Assembly: GCF_036370855.1 (NCBI RefSeq)
Contig: NC_088106.1
Span: 28,980,001-29,044,000, forward strand
Length of the DNA: 64,000 nt
Origin: Dromaius novaehollandiae
Lineage: Eukaryota > Chordata > Aves > Casuariiformes > Dromaiidae
Direction of reading: 5' to 3'
The translations under genes and the position numbers were made by a program. Each line of letters begins with the position of its first letter. The first letter of the stretch is position 1. Shown piece after piece: positions 42,501 through 51,000 of the stretch. Below the pieces are notes generated by a model. It was not told the origin of the DNA. It searched no databases and worked only from the letters and a program-made list of their open reading frames with translations.

Positions 42501-44973
42501 TAAATCTTCCTGGATTCTGACCTTAGTGCCATGGAAGCTCTCTCTCTTTCAGAAACTAGTGCTAAGCAGGACAACAAAGGCTGCTGGAATCTGCTCTGAG
42601 ATGGGCAAGGAAGAGGTGGAGCATTCAGGCCTCGTTGAACTGCTGAGAGCCAGTCCAACACCTGCTCCCAGGAATAAAATAGTTAGCTGAAAAATCGCCT
42701 CTCTCCTTCTCTTACATAGGACCCACTCGAACTACAAGCCAACTCAGCTGACTGAATCCCCAGCAGGAATGGGACAAACTCAAAAGCAAAACTGCACTTC
42801 AGGGGGCATTTTGTTTGCTTGGGCTTTTTTGCTTCCTTTTTTGTTTGTTTTTCAAATAAATTCTATGTTTTTGCCAGATTTGGCATGTAATTACACACTG
42901 CAGCAGCCAAAGCACAAGGACTCACTTAATATCTTCTTCTTTTCCCCCCCTCCACATTTTCCCATGTTTGCTTTACTCAATGTGCAGCCAAAAGCTTGGA
43001 TCTCCTACCTTAATGACTTCTGGGGCCTGCTGAATTGAAGCGGGAACAGAGTCTCTGGAGGCAGCCCCAGCGCAGCCTTTTTGCCCTGCGAGCAGGGACT
43101 GCGAAGGAGTCGTTAAAGTTTCCTGCAGAATCCGCATCACTTCCTTCTCCTTGGACAAGCTTCCTTTGCCTGTTTGGAATTCCACCAGTTCCTGGGCAAA
43201 GTCCTCAATGCTTTCCAGGATACGCAGTAAAAGGGCTTTGTCATCTTCTTCCATTTTATGACCATTGGTTTCCATGATTTTTGACAAAGGGCTAGTGGGA
43301 TCAACGGGTTTACTTTTGGGTTCAAGAGCCAGAGGTAGTACCTGCCTACCCTGCCAGCCGAACACCTGCAAACGGGCAGGTTCACTCTCCTTGAGAGAGG
43401 GTTCCCTCAAAGTACTCTCCATTTTCTGTGAGAAGCACTCCAAGTCCAGCAGCAGTTTGTCTATCTCATCTTTGTCCGTCTTACTGCACATCTGTTCTCC
43501 TTTAGAGACATCAGCTTGGGAACCACCCAGAGCAGAATCCAAAACTGGCTTTAAAAAAGTAGTTTTCTCAGAAGCACGGGCTAGGTCGCCAGCTCCCGCT
43601 CCAGCACGTTCTGCTTTAACATTTGCAGTTAGATCCGAACAGCCAGCTGGCCGGTAGCTGCGCTGTACACTCTCCCAGTCGCCTTTCTCCTCTGCCTTCT
43701 TTACCTTCTCTGATGCTCTTTCCCCATCTGATTCTTCTTCAATGTACAGAGCCTCTGTGGAAGATGTGCAGTCAGAAGGGCTTGTGGGGGGTAACTGAGG
43801 TAGAGCGCAAGCATCGTTCACAGCTCTCACGCTGCTCTCCTGCGTGGTACTGTGCAGGGAGCTTGAGGTAAAGCTCACAGTACTTGTTTGGATGGACTGA
43901 GTGGTGCTTGTCACCTCGCACTGATCACCTGGTAGTCCGAGAGGAGCTGCTCCTGAAGATGGCAGCTGGATAATATCTTCATACCTAGGTGGTTGCTCAT
44001 CTCCAAATACTGTGGGAAAGGGAGTCTGCTGCATTCCATGAAAACAGTTAACTAAGTCTGCCAAGTCACTGGCTTCCTTGAGCCCAGGTGACTTGAGCTC
44101 AAATGGTAGCTTTTTTAGGTATGAAGAAAATCTTGTCATCAGATTCATATATATCATTTCTGAATTAGCCAGGGGATCACTATTGTTCCCCCCACTAACA
44201 TTGTCTGCAGACTTCCTTTTGATGCAATGCTTTATGATGTCTGTGCACTTTTTCAGATCCTCTGAGCACTTGAGCAGGATGTCTAAGCACACCTTAATAT
44301 CTCCACCAGAAGAACCATCCAGCTTGTGTTTTTCCAAAATTTGGGTAATGAAGTTTTCTTCAAAGAAGGACTGAGGGGTGAAGGGAGCCATGGAATTCAT
44401 GCCGACTTCTGGAGAGTCATTGCTCTCCTGCCATTTCTCCCCAGGTGAGGGACTCTGCAAAAAGCCACACGGAGGGCAATTCTCATCATTGTTGAAGTGC
44501 CCATAAATCAAATCAAAATCAAAAGATCGTCTGCTGAATGATTCTGATCGAACTTTCCTCCCCTTTCTGTAGGCAACGTGACTGGAAGAGTTTTTGAGCT
44601 TGTCAAAGGAGAATTCCTTTATTTTCCCACTGGCAAGGTTTATTGCCTCCCCAGTAATGTCTTTTAAACTGCCAGTGGCTTGCATTGAAGAGCCCTTTTT
44701 CAGCCTCGGATTACTTGGGAGGATTTGGTGATAGTCCTCATTCCCAGACAAGGCAAACCCATTTTCAGGAACAGGAAGTTTAGGGTCTAGGTTGGCATCT
44801 TGGACATTGAGCTCCGCACAAACACTGTGATGAGCAACTATACACGTGACTCCTTGCTTAAACACCTGGCAAGTCCCCGTACAGTAATGCACTGTGCGCT
44901 GAAAGTGACGGTCTATCACCACACTGCTGTAGCAGTTCACAGTGGTGACCATAAGCCTGTAGGTTGCTGCCAT
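3471..44973 (-). CDS. PPP2R3A: PPP2R3A, PP2A regulatory subunit B'' alpha (PR130 isoform, 13 coding exons)
   Basis: The encoded protein is a B''-family regulatory subunit. It joins the PP2A scaffold (A) and catalytic (C) subunits and directs substrate choice; its EF-hands make the holoenzyme calcium-responsive. Joined coding exons (minus strand): 44973-43009, 28154-27894, 27309-27206, 24766-24664, 22816-22742, 16820-16734, 14338-14182, 12667-12619, 12073-11984, 10629-10454, 10065-9947, 8227-8121, 3567-3471. All junctions are GT-AG and the phases close to 1129 codons plus TAG; human PR130 is about 1150. Residues 1-655 are the PR130-specific region and 656-1129 are shared with PR72. EF-hand loops sit at residues 899-910 ([12 protein letters not shown]) and 973-984 ([12 protein letters not shown]). 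The C-terminal half is close to human PPP2R3A and clearly nearer to it than to PPP2R3B. The start is the ATG matching human MAATYR. An in-frame ATG lies 14 codons upstream. Confidence 0.95.
3568..8120 (-). other. PPP2R3A: PPP2R3A intron 13
   Basis: A 4.55-kb intron between the last two coding exons. Several open frames of 80-153 codons occur on both strands, notably 5706-6167 plus and 4301-4564 minus, but none shows a recognisable family or splice partner. No repeat was identified with confidence. Confidence 0.85.
8121..8227 (-). CDS. PPP2R3A: PPP2R3A exon 13
   Basis: This 107-bp exon encodes residues 1063-1097 plus two bases of 1098: [20 protein letters not shown], then EILVAEES. The acceptor ends ctctttag before 8227 and the donor is gtaagt at 8120. 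The [10 protein letters not shown] and AAEEYE blocks match human PPP2R3A nearly exactly. Confidence 0.95.
8228..9946 (-). other. PPP2R3A: PPP2R3A intron 12
   Basis: A 1.7-kb intron containing the CR1 piece at 9644-9895 and a perfect 9-bp inverted repeat with a 5-nt loop at 8581-8603. Nothing else was recognised. Confidence 0.85.
9644..9895 (-). mobile_element. CR1 LINE 3'-end fragment in PPP2R3A intron 12
   Basis: The plus strand shows the complement of a CR1 3' end: gaatcatagaatta, ttggattggaagggaccca, then caacctctctaggcaattgg and aaaagtttttccttatatcc. The element is therefore on the same strand as PPP2R3A. It stops about 50 bp from the exon 12 donor. A short duplication of the tatatccag segment is visible at its inner end. 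Confidence 0.85.
9947..10065 (-). CDS. PPP2R3A: PPP2R3A exon 12
   Basis: This 119-bp exon encodes residues 1023-1062: [20 protein letters not shown] followed by [20 protein letters not shown]. The acceptor is tttctgcag before 10065 and the donor is gtataa at 9946, which is weaker than consensus because position +5 is A. A CR1 fragment begins about 50 bp downstream of this donor. The human equivalent is [20 protein letters not shown]. Confidence 0.95.
10454..10629 (-). CDS. PPP2R3A: PPP2R3A exon 11: second, canonical EF-hand
   Basis: This 176-bp exon encodes the end of residue 964 to the first base of 1023, containing IEYWFRCM and the EF-hand loop [12 protein letters not shown] at 973-984, with Asp at 1, 3 and 5 and Glu at 12, which is fully canonical. 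It continues [20 protein letters not shown] and ends DLVKPERD. The acceptor is ctttttcctag; directly upstream of this 11-nt stretch lies a 5 x 14-bp tandem repeat (10641-10710). The donor is gtaagt at 10453. The intron to exon 12 (10066-10453) is only 388 bp. Confidence 0.96.
10630..11983 (-). other. PPP2R3A: PPP2R3A intron 10
   Basis: A 1.35-kb intron whose 3' end carries the minisatellite at 10641-10710. No additional exon was found. Confidence 0.88.
10641..10710. repeat. 14-bp minisatellite, five perfect copies
   Basis: The unit aaacagaactagtg repeats five times without a mismatch (10641-10654, 10655-10668, 10669-10682, 10683-10696, 10697-10710). It ends 11 nt before the first base of PPP2R3A exon 11 in the gene's orientation, that is in the branch-point/polypyrimidine zone. 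Perfect identity implies recent expansion or ongoing homogenisation. Confidence 0.97.
11984..12073 (-). CDS. PPP2R3A: PPP2R3A exon 10
   Basis: This 90-bp exon encodes the end of residue 934 to two bases of 964: [20 protein letters not shown] followed by SEEDKRSAT. The acceptor is ctttgtttcag and the donor is gtctga at 11983. The block [13 protein letters not shown] is invariant in the B'' family; GNEV and RSA replace human GKTI and RNP. The intron to exon 9 is 545 bp (12074-12618) and shows nothing else. Confidence 0.94.
12619..12667 (-). CDS. PPP2R3A: PPP2R3A exon 9 (49-bp exon)
   Basis: This very short 49-bp exon encodes the end of residue 918 to two bases of 934, reading [17 protein letters not shown]. 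The acceptor is ttgtctccag before 12667 and the donor is gtgagg at 12618. The core [10 protein letters not shown] is identical to human, while the flanks differ (ALSN for ASSS, VVR for VTR). Skipping this exon would shift the frame, because 49 is not a multiple of three. Confidence 0.93.
12668..14181 (-). other. PPP2R3A: PPP2R3A intron 8
   Basis: A 1.5-kb intron. The open frames near 13054-13675 look like non-coding composition effects (C-rich, no domain). Confidence 0.85.
14182..14338 (-). CDS. PPP2R3A: PPP2R3A exon 8: first EF-hand
   Basis: This 157-bp exon encodes residues 866-917 and the first base of 918. It carries [20 protein letters not shown], the block [17 protein letters not shown] and the first EF-hand loop at 899-910, with Asp at loop positions 1, 3 and 5 and Asp rather than Glu at position 12. 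The acceptor is ccatttcag and the donor is gtatgc at 14181. Placing the junction after CAAG (phase 1) keeps frame with exon 9. Confidence 0.96.
14339..16733 (-). other. PPP2R3A: PPP2R3A intron 7
   Basis: A 2.4-kb intron with no recognised repeat, RNA gene or further exon. Confidence 0.85.
16734..16820 (-). CDS. PPP2R3A: PPP2R3A exon 7
   Basis: This 87-bp, phase 0-0 exon encodes residues 837-865, beginning [20 protein letters not shown] and ending RKSNFLQ. The acceptor is gtgttgcag before 16820 and the donor gtacgt starts at 16733. Compared with human, only two of 29 residues differ (KITLTEL for KITSTEI). It is part of the conserved B'' core before the first EF-hand. Confidence 0.96.
16821..22741 (-). 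other. PPP2R3A: PPP2R3A intron 6
   Basis: A 5.9-kb intron, the largest in the shared C-terminal part. It holds the CR1-like tail at 18470-18560 and a 20-bp perfect AT palindrome at 20906-20925. No other exon was found. Confidence 0.85.
18470..18560 (+). mobile_element. Short ancient CR1-like 3'-end remnant
   Basis: The stretch tacaagaggtcaaactaggt followed by aatcacaatggtcttttctagtct resembles a common reptile/bird LINE tail (gaggtcagactagatgatca type). It is short and diverged. Confidence 0.4.
22742..22816 (-). CDS. PPP2R3A: PPP2R3A exon 6
   Basis: This 75-bp, phase 0-0 exon encodes residues 812-836, beginning [20 protein letters not shown] and ending RYITT. The acceptor is tgccttgcag and the donor is gtaggc at 22741. 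It differs from human at one residue (Glu for Asp in VVDTHPG). It is too short to stand out as an open frame and was located by homology. Confidence 0.95.
22817..24663 (-). other. PPP2R3A: PPP2R3A intron 5
   Basis: A 1.85-kb intron. At 23395-23437 a roughly 20-bp segment (ctcagatcc..aatgaatcag) is present twice in tandem, and ggccagtctgatg-type text recurs at 23583 and 23633. The origin is not recognised. Confidence 0.85.
24664..24766 (-). CDS. PPP2R3A: PPP2R3A exon 5
   Basis: This 103-bp exon completes codon 777 (Lys) and encodes up to residue 811. It contains [18 protein letters not shown] and ends [11 protein letters not shown]. The acceptor is tcttgtag before 24766 and the donor gtacct starts at 24663. 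The human counterpart is NNHHDDASKFICLLAKPNC, so the fit is clear although this stretch is less conserved than the later exons. Confidence 0.94.
24767..27205 (-). other. PPP2R3A: PPP2R3A intron 4
   Basis: A 2.4-kb AT-rich intron with a poly-G tract at 26097 and a poly-A tract near 27122. No exon or known repeat was recognised. Confidence 0.85.
26097..26109 (+). repeat. Poly-G tract in PPP2R3A intron 4
   Basis: A run of about 13 G on the plus strand. Length could be unstable. Confidence 0.75.
27206..27309 (-). CDS. PPP2R3A: PPP2R3A exon 4
   Basis: This 104-bp exon encodes residues 743-776 plus two bases of codon 777, starting [13 protein letters not shown] and ending SFVTVWR. The acceptor is tttcatttcag before 27309 and the donor is gtgagt at 27205-27200. 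It matches the human block [20 protein letters not shown] with moderate substitutions, and forms part of the folded B'' core. A 584-bp intron (27310-27893) separates it from exon 3. Confidence 0.94.
27310..27893 (-). other. PPP2R3A: PPP2R3A intron 3
   Basis: A 584-bp intron. The minus-strand open frame that runs through it (27202-27702) is a read-through of exon 4 into the upstream intron, not extra coding sequence. Confidence 0.88.
27894..28154 (-). CDS. PPP2R3A: PPP2R3A exon 3: first exon shared by PR130 and PR72
   Basis: This 261-bp exon encodes 87 residues (656-742) and is phase 0 at both ends. It begins [10 protein letters not shown] and contains the conserved block [17 protein letters not shown], ending EMGKIAK. 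The acceptor is ttatttcag before 28154 and the donor gtaact starts at 27893. Because both ends are phase 0, it can join either the PR130 exon (43009-45018) or the PR72 first exon (35192-35323). The segment after PEKKPG differs in sequence from the proline-rich human linker; the PRFYFP block is nearly invariant. Confidence 0.95.
32855..33375 (+). mobile_element. CR1 LINE, 5'-truncated, about 520 bp
   Basis: It begins near ctggaatactgtgaccagtt and ggggagaaactggaggggga, passes through cttcagcctggcaaaggg, and ends ggaggttggattagagacct then ccagaggtcccttccaac. This is a plus-strand CR1 3' segment (end of ORF2 plus 3' UTR), antisense to PPP2R3A inside intron 2. No intact reverse transcriptase remains. 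Confidence 0.88.
35192..35323 (-). CDS. PPP2R3A: PPP2R3A alternative first coding exon, PR72 isoform N-terminus
   Basis: A 44-codon open segment starts [20 protein letters not shown] and ends [13 protein letters not shown], then meets a donor (gtttga at 35191). It is nearly identical to the human PR72-specific N-terminus ([14 protein letters not shown] and so on). It is phase 0 at its end and so fits exon 3 at 28154, giving PR72 of about 518 residues (human 529). It lies inside the 14.9-kb intron between the PR130 exon and exon 3, which implies a separate promoter just upstream on the minus strand. In mammals PR72 is expressed mainly in heart and skeletal muscle; no convincing TATA box or clear muscle motif was identified here. 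Identity is supported by homology and phase, not by a long open frame. Confidence 0.93.
37045..37640 (-). mobile_element. Ancient CR1/L3-like LINE remnant
   Basis: Landmarks in order are ccagtatcttgtttccaaca, gtggcaaggagtttcgcatg, tgaacctgactcctcgagcg, catttggtggcccctagttc, and tgaaggcagcattcaaaggt. These follow the order of an old amniote CR1 family abundant in turtles, read as the complement. Strong decay indicates great age. The family is named from memory of its consensus. Confidence 0.6.
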
Positions 44974-45018
44974 AGCATGGATCCCACTTGGTAGTAAGGC
45001 TTCAAAATTCACCATGAA
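43009..45018 (-). CDS. PPP2R3A: PPP2R3A exon 2: large first coding exon, PR130-specific region
   Basis: One open exon encodes residues 1-655. A pyrimidine-rich acceptor ends with AG at 45020-45019, and the donor GT follows at 43008-43007 after codons for EVIK (phase 0). The conserved ATG is at 44973 in strong context (G at -3, G at +4) and begins [20 protein letters not shown], as in human. A second in-frame ATG at 45015 would add MVNFEALLPSGIHA but has T at -3. Visible elements are a Cys/His-rich N-terminus (residues 30-52), a basic Ser/Arg patch (136-150), a Lys/Cys helix (225-254), a PPRY motif (328-331), an acidic IEEESDGE segment and an [17 protein letters not shown] helix near the end. 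This region is much more divergent from human than the shared C-terminal half. Confidence 0.94.
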
Positions 45019-48000
45019 CTTAGCAGGAAAAAATTCACCCTCCGCTTTTCACAGCCACGCCAGATTTAACAGAAACATTCAAATGTCAATTGAAAATATT
45101 CACACTACATGAGAAACTACTGTCTTGGAAATCTCTATTGAAGTCTGGAGTGGTATCAGCAATACGGTTACAGCAATTAGTACAACTCGCATACGGTTTG
45201 AGTTAAGGCAACTTGATCACTGTACTCCATGCAGAGAGCTTTGCCGACCAGAGATGCAGCACCAGCTGCTCCCTTACTAACAGCCCAGGTAGTTTCCCCA
45301 GCAGGCGTCATAAAATTCAGCCAGCTCTCAGGCAGAAGCGACGACGATTTTCGCTTGATTCTTCTTCTCTCTTTTTGGGTGGATCGGTAAAAAACAGACC
45401 ACAATCAAGTAGCATGTACAGACAAGAAATCCACAGTATGCTTGTGTGATCCCCCTCTCACGCCGGTAAGGTAGGTCCCTGCAACGAACAAAGGTGAGAG
45501 TCATTATAACGTCCATGCAATATACAGTCCTGTTTAATACCAAACATACGGCACCAGACCTTTATAACCAACACGCAGGCTTGTAGAGAGTAAGAGTATG
45601 CTGACATTTCTCTTTTCCTCAGATCTACCATATAAGAACACAGCTGAAGAGCTAGCCTATATTTATACATGGGCTGCCTGTGTGTTGCCATTTTAATGGC
45701 TCTATTTCAACCACTCGTATTAATTTTTTTCAGACTTCCCCCCACCCAACTGAATGAAATGTCATATTTAATTCTAATGGAGCAAAACATTTTGATCACA
45801 TTGTGAATTTCTGGCTTTCATTTTCCAAGACTCTCTAAAGATAAGGAAAAGAGAGAAAAGTACTTTCAGGATTTCCTAGATCTCTGGATAATAAAAGTAA
45901 AATAAAAAAAAATGTAAACAGCCCAGAGCAAAGCAGATGAACGCCTCTCAGAGCACATGGCCTTTAGCAAAGGCCACATTGGCTTCTATTAGCCTTTCAC
46001 AAAGGTCTCTGAGACCGAAGCAAAATATTCTAAAGAGAAATAACTGTTTTTCATTCTCCTACAACCAATAAATTGCAGCAGACTTATTTAATAAAGTCTG
46101 TTGGTGTAGATACCAAGAGCAGAAAGTAATATTTTCATAAAGGTTAAGCCTGTGAAAACTGAAAATGGAAAGTATTTGACACTTAGCCCCAGCAGTTTCC
46201 ACTTGCATTTCTTATCTCCATGGTCAAAATTGCACCAGATGCGAACAGAGGTTGCTGAATTTCATTATTAAAGATAGAAAATCCTGGATTTAAGGGTCTT
46301 TAATTTTAGACATCACTCCATCTTTCACAAATGCTTCAATAATCAAATGAAGTCATCCCACTGAAAACTCTGAGCACCCTCTATTCCTGTACAAACACAA
46401 ATCCATCTCATAAAACATGCTTAAATCACAGCTAAGTCAGAGGTAGATATCTAGCACTCTGCAAAAGGCCAGACCTGCATCTGATGAAAGCATTGCCCAA
46501 CAGGCACTTTAGCTCATAAGTCTGCATGAATGTATCATACAAAGGGAAGTACCTTAGAGGTTGGTGCTGCTGTGATTAAGGACTGTGGATGGCACAAGCT
46601 GCCAAACTTTCACATTTCACATATCTTAAAACCTTTGTCAGCAGTTGAGAAGCACTGATTTTAAGATTATCGGAGGGAATTTGCAATGTGTCATCTCCAC
46701 TCATTGCAGCTGGGCAGAACAGCACGCTACAGAAACCTTCCCGGTTTGTTCTTTGGATTATATAAGCCCCTGCAACGACTGCATCTGAAATAGAGCTAAC
46801 AACCACCCCAGCTCCCATGCTGGTATCTGTAACAGGCTGCCACCTGCCTATCAAACACCACGGGCCAAGCTCGGCGTTGTAGCAGGGGCAGCTTCACAGC
46901 GCGTTTCTGTGCCTACCCGTCCCGCACCCCTCTGAGCCCGCTGGCACTGCCCCAAAGCCCCACAGGCAAGGGAGGGCCTTCCAGAGGGACGTTCAGAGGT
47001 ATGGGGTGCGTCCCAGCCGCAGCGGTGAGTCAGGGTGCCAGGGCAGAAAGGGCGTAGGCAGAACCGTTTTTAAACCCTGGGGTGCTCATACCGTCAGGCA
47101 TAAACTTAGGTAATAAGACTCCACTCCCTCCAGTCACTGCCTCTCAGGCTCACTATCAGGTGTGCTTAATGCTCTGCTGAATCAGAGCCAGAGTTTAAAA
47201 AGTACTGTTGGCTCCCCGAGGTCTTCATCTTCTAAGACTTGCGGGCTCTGTTCAGACAGGAAAACCCATGCTTCTCTGTCTCCAAAAAGTCTAATCATCC
47301 CCGGTCTCACAGAGAGGGTCTTCTCTCCAGCACTTCCAGGGGAACGGATCTGCCACTTACCCTGTTCTGAGTCTCCACCAACCACAAACAAACTGTCTGG
47401 CATTTCCTGAAAGAGAAGCTATAAAATACTTGGAGAAAGTGGAGGTCATCAGAACAGCAGGTCTGAAGCAAGAATTAATATTGCTTCCAAAAATCACGGG
47501 ATTTTCTTTCTCAGAGCTCCTTCCTCTGTCTGTCACAAACAGCAAGGAAAAACTCCTGTTTCACAATCGCTCAAGTCCTCTCTCCTCTCTCTCTTACTGC
47601 ACAATCATTTTAGCACCAAAGAGCAGCCTAGGTTATACCTAATTTGGGAAGTCACTTACTAGAAATTGCCTCTTGATGAAGCTATTCCTTACTTAGAGAA
47701 ATAAGGTGTTAGACTCACTGTCTCCTTTTCCTGTACTGCTCCAAGGGTGAAATGAATTCTCCTTATGCATGTACCTGTTCCACTGGCACCAAGTCACTTT
47801 CTCCAACCACTTAAGTCACCTTCAAACAACGGAGCTTCAAGTCCTTAAGATTATTCCACAAAGAGCTCTTTGATGAAGACATTTCCCAGATTCTCATCCT
47901 GAATTATCTTTTTCAGTTCAGCTTTGCATCTCCAGCTATGCCCCAATGACAACTTAAGCAGCTCTTCTTGCCATCTCCATTTACACTTCCCTAAACTTCG

Positions 48001-51000
48001 GTGCTTACGCCCTAAGCAGTTGCTCAGCCACGTCACAAACATTCAGCCCTTTTGCTTTAGTATAAGCCAGGCCTTCCAGCTGCGTTTTCTGCATTCTCTA
48101 ATCTCCTTCCAATTTGTCTGTATTTCTTTGGGACTATTACATCCAGGAGGGAACACAATCCAGACACAAACTTCTCAAAGCTAACACAGGATTACTACCT
48201 CCTGCCTCTGCTCAGACATCTTCGGCACCTTTACAGCTGTATCAAGGAAGAAAGTAATCAAAAAATCAATACTGAAAACAGATACCCTGTTTTCAGCCAG
48301 ATTAACTAGTGCCTTCTCAGTGCCTTATTTTCACTATCTGCAAAAATGTGCTGAAGTCATTCACGATGCTAGTACTTGACTCTAGCTACGTAGGACAAAA
48401 ACATTTAAACTGTGTAGGCAGCACAAATGCACACATATGCAGGGTAGAAACTGATTTTCTTGCTTCTCCGCTGGCTTTACTTGACCAGGGTAGCATGTGC
48501 TCACCTTGCAGCTTGCCCGAGCATAATTTTAGAAGGAGCCAGCAAACATGATCCAGCATGTAAACCTAGTCAAGACAAAGCCTAAGAGAAGAGTCTTTCT
48601 CTTATCAGAGCTGGGAATCTGTTCTCAAGCTTAGCCTGAATGGGCTTTTGTTGCGATTTTCTGCTGGTGACTAAAACCTACTATCTATGAATAGTAACAA
48701 TGGAAAGACTGAGCGCGTTAAGAGGAAACATTCATGTTTTGTCCTTTCCAGCCTGCCATTTCGTTCCAGTTGCGACTCTAGAACAGCCCCCAGTTCAGAT
48801 AGCCTGTCTACAGCGTTTCTAGTTAGGGCTGCTGCCACGAAACCAGCTCCAACCCTGAGGATACAGGATTGGTTTCACAGCATAAACCGTGCATGAATAG
48901 GGCTTCTTGTGTGATTGCAGAATAACGCCTTGTGTCCCTCCCTATCTGCTACAAGACATGAATCACTTTTCAAGGGAAAAAATTATTGCAGATACTAATG
49001 ATATAAAAGGTTATTCTATAAAACACACAAGAAATCCTATTCATGTCAAGATTATGCTGGAGTTAAATAACTGAGGAATGACAATCTGTTGGCACGGGGA
49101 CTGTCAGCCTGATCTAGAAAGCTTCAGCACAGGCCTCTACTGCCTCCGAAAGCTTCAAACCAGGCAAAAATCTTCTCGCATTCCTATCACCAGTGCTAGC
49201 ACCAATATTAATATTCATCAGACGTTAGAAACCACCACAGCATACAGCAGGGCATGAACTCGCCCTTTCTACACCAGCATATTGCATAGGGGTACGCAAG
49301 CCTATTCAACCACTATGCAACCATGCTTGTTTCTAGTAGAGGAGATGGTAGGATAAGCTCTTCAGTTTGATATTTCTGCAAAAGCAGCAGAGGAGAAAAA
49401 AAATAGTTTTGCCATTGAATAGTCAAAGATATTTCAGAAGTATCATCTTGTCTATGTAATTGGGAAGCAGCTCCTATCACTTGGAGGAGCTAGAGGTGCC
49501 AAAAAACAGTGTAGAACTGTTTGCAACCTCTTATTATTTAGAAATGCTAGATTTTTGTTTCACAGTTTACTGAACAGAGTTGACTTGGGAACAATCTATA
49601 TTCATTGTACAAGACAAAAGCAGGCAAATAAACAAGTAATGTTTTCTTGTAAAACATCTTTCAACCAATCTTCAGTACTTCATCCAATAACGGGGGGGTG
49701 GGGGTGGGGGGAAGCATCCTTCTCCTACGCTTATAAGAGCTTTAATTCAAAAAACCATCACAGAACAGTAACGGACCCTGAAACGTATCATGATTTTTCT
49801 CACTATCTGGCTCAAGTCAGAATATAGTAAACTTTAGGGTCAAAAAGCACATGTGCAAATGCAGAATTCGAGGACGGAGATCAGAACAGATGACGCAACT
49901 CCTCGGTGGTTACAGAGCTGCTCCGCAGCTCCTGAAGGAGCTGACGTTGAGCCAAGCTCCGTGGAAGCCAAAGGGTCCCCGGCCACACAGCCGAGCAGGC
50001 GCTGCTCCAATGGCCACACTGGCCGTTCCAGTGGCTGGGTCACCTAACATCCAGCTTGCTTTTTTCTTGATACTTTTCGGCAGCATTTTCCAATGAACAT
50101 ATGAAAGGAAGACCTGTGAAAAGATTCAGTCTTCCACCTTCATTGCACTCACGTGCCACCTGCTCCTCCCTCACGGCTGATGCTTGACAGTCATTTGAGA
50201 TTTGGAGTTTTGAGCAGATGCTGTAGCAGCCACCATGGCAAACAGGCAGCTACAAAGACACTAGTTTCAGATTTGTCTTTTCTCCAAGGCATACAAAGAA
50301 GCCAGTTTAACTCACCGTGGCACATGAAGTTCTCTAGCTGCGAGAACTAAATTTAAACAAAATTGACAACTAAAATCACCAAATGCATGCTTGAAGTTAA
50401 CAGATGCAGACAGTGGTTCCCCTCTATTCTTCAAAACTTTTTCTCCTAGTATCCTGCCAGTTAGAGTTATATTTTTGCTAGGCCATAAATGAGACCCTGA
50501 CATACTCCATCTGATATATGAAGAGTCTGCTGACCTTGTAACCAAGAACGGTAGGAACATCAGAATGGACAAGGTGTAATTACAACTGGTAATTCTGTAG
50601 TTTTAAATATAATCACCAAAACATCTTAGAAAATCCAGTATTAAAAACATCAGCGGATGCTCCACTTACGGTGGAACTCCATCAGCACTAGCTGTGGTAG
50701 GAAGTTCCTGCACCAAATCCACTGTTGAACTCAGCAGACATGCTAGAATGAACCACTAACATAAACCATTCTGAACCCCACAACACAGGATCCGATTTAT
50801 AATTTGCTATTATTCGCACGATTTACCTTCCAAAATAGTTTGAACAGGACTCTAAAAAGCTGTAACTTTTCTTTCAGTGCTCAGCAAACCTAGAAGAAAA
50901 ACTCAAGAAACTCACTTTGAGCAACTCCTATATCCTATATTTCTTACATATACAGCCAATAACATATTTTGCATGCAATAACAGCATGCACAGCAAATCC

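Larger units (their letters stand above)
28155..43008 (-). other. PPP2R3A: PPP2R3A intron 2 (hosts PR72 first exon)
   Basis: A 14.9-kb intron for PR130 that contains the PR72 first exon at 35192-35323. It also holds CR1 copies at 32855-33375 and 37045-37640, an 18-bp perfect palindrome of A and T runs near 40926-40943 and a short hairpin at 39625-39641. No other gene was found on either strand. Confidence 0.85.
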
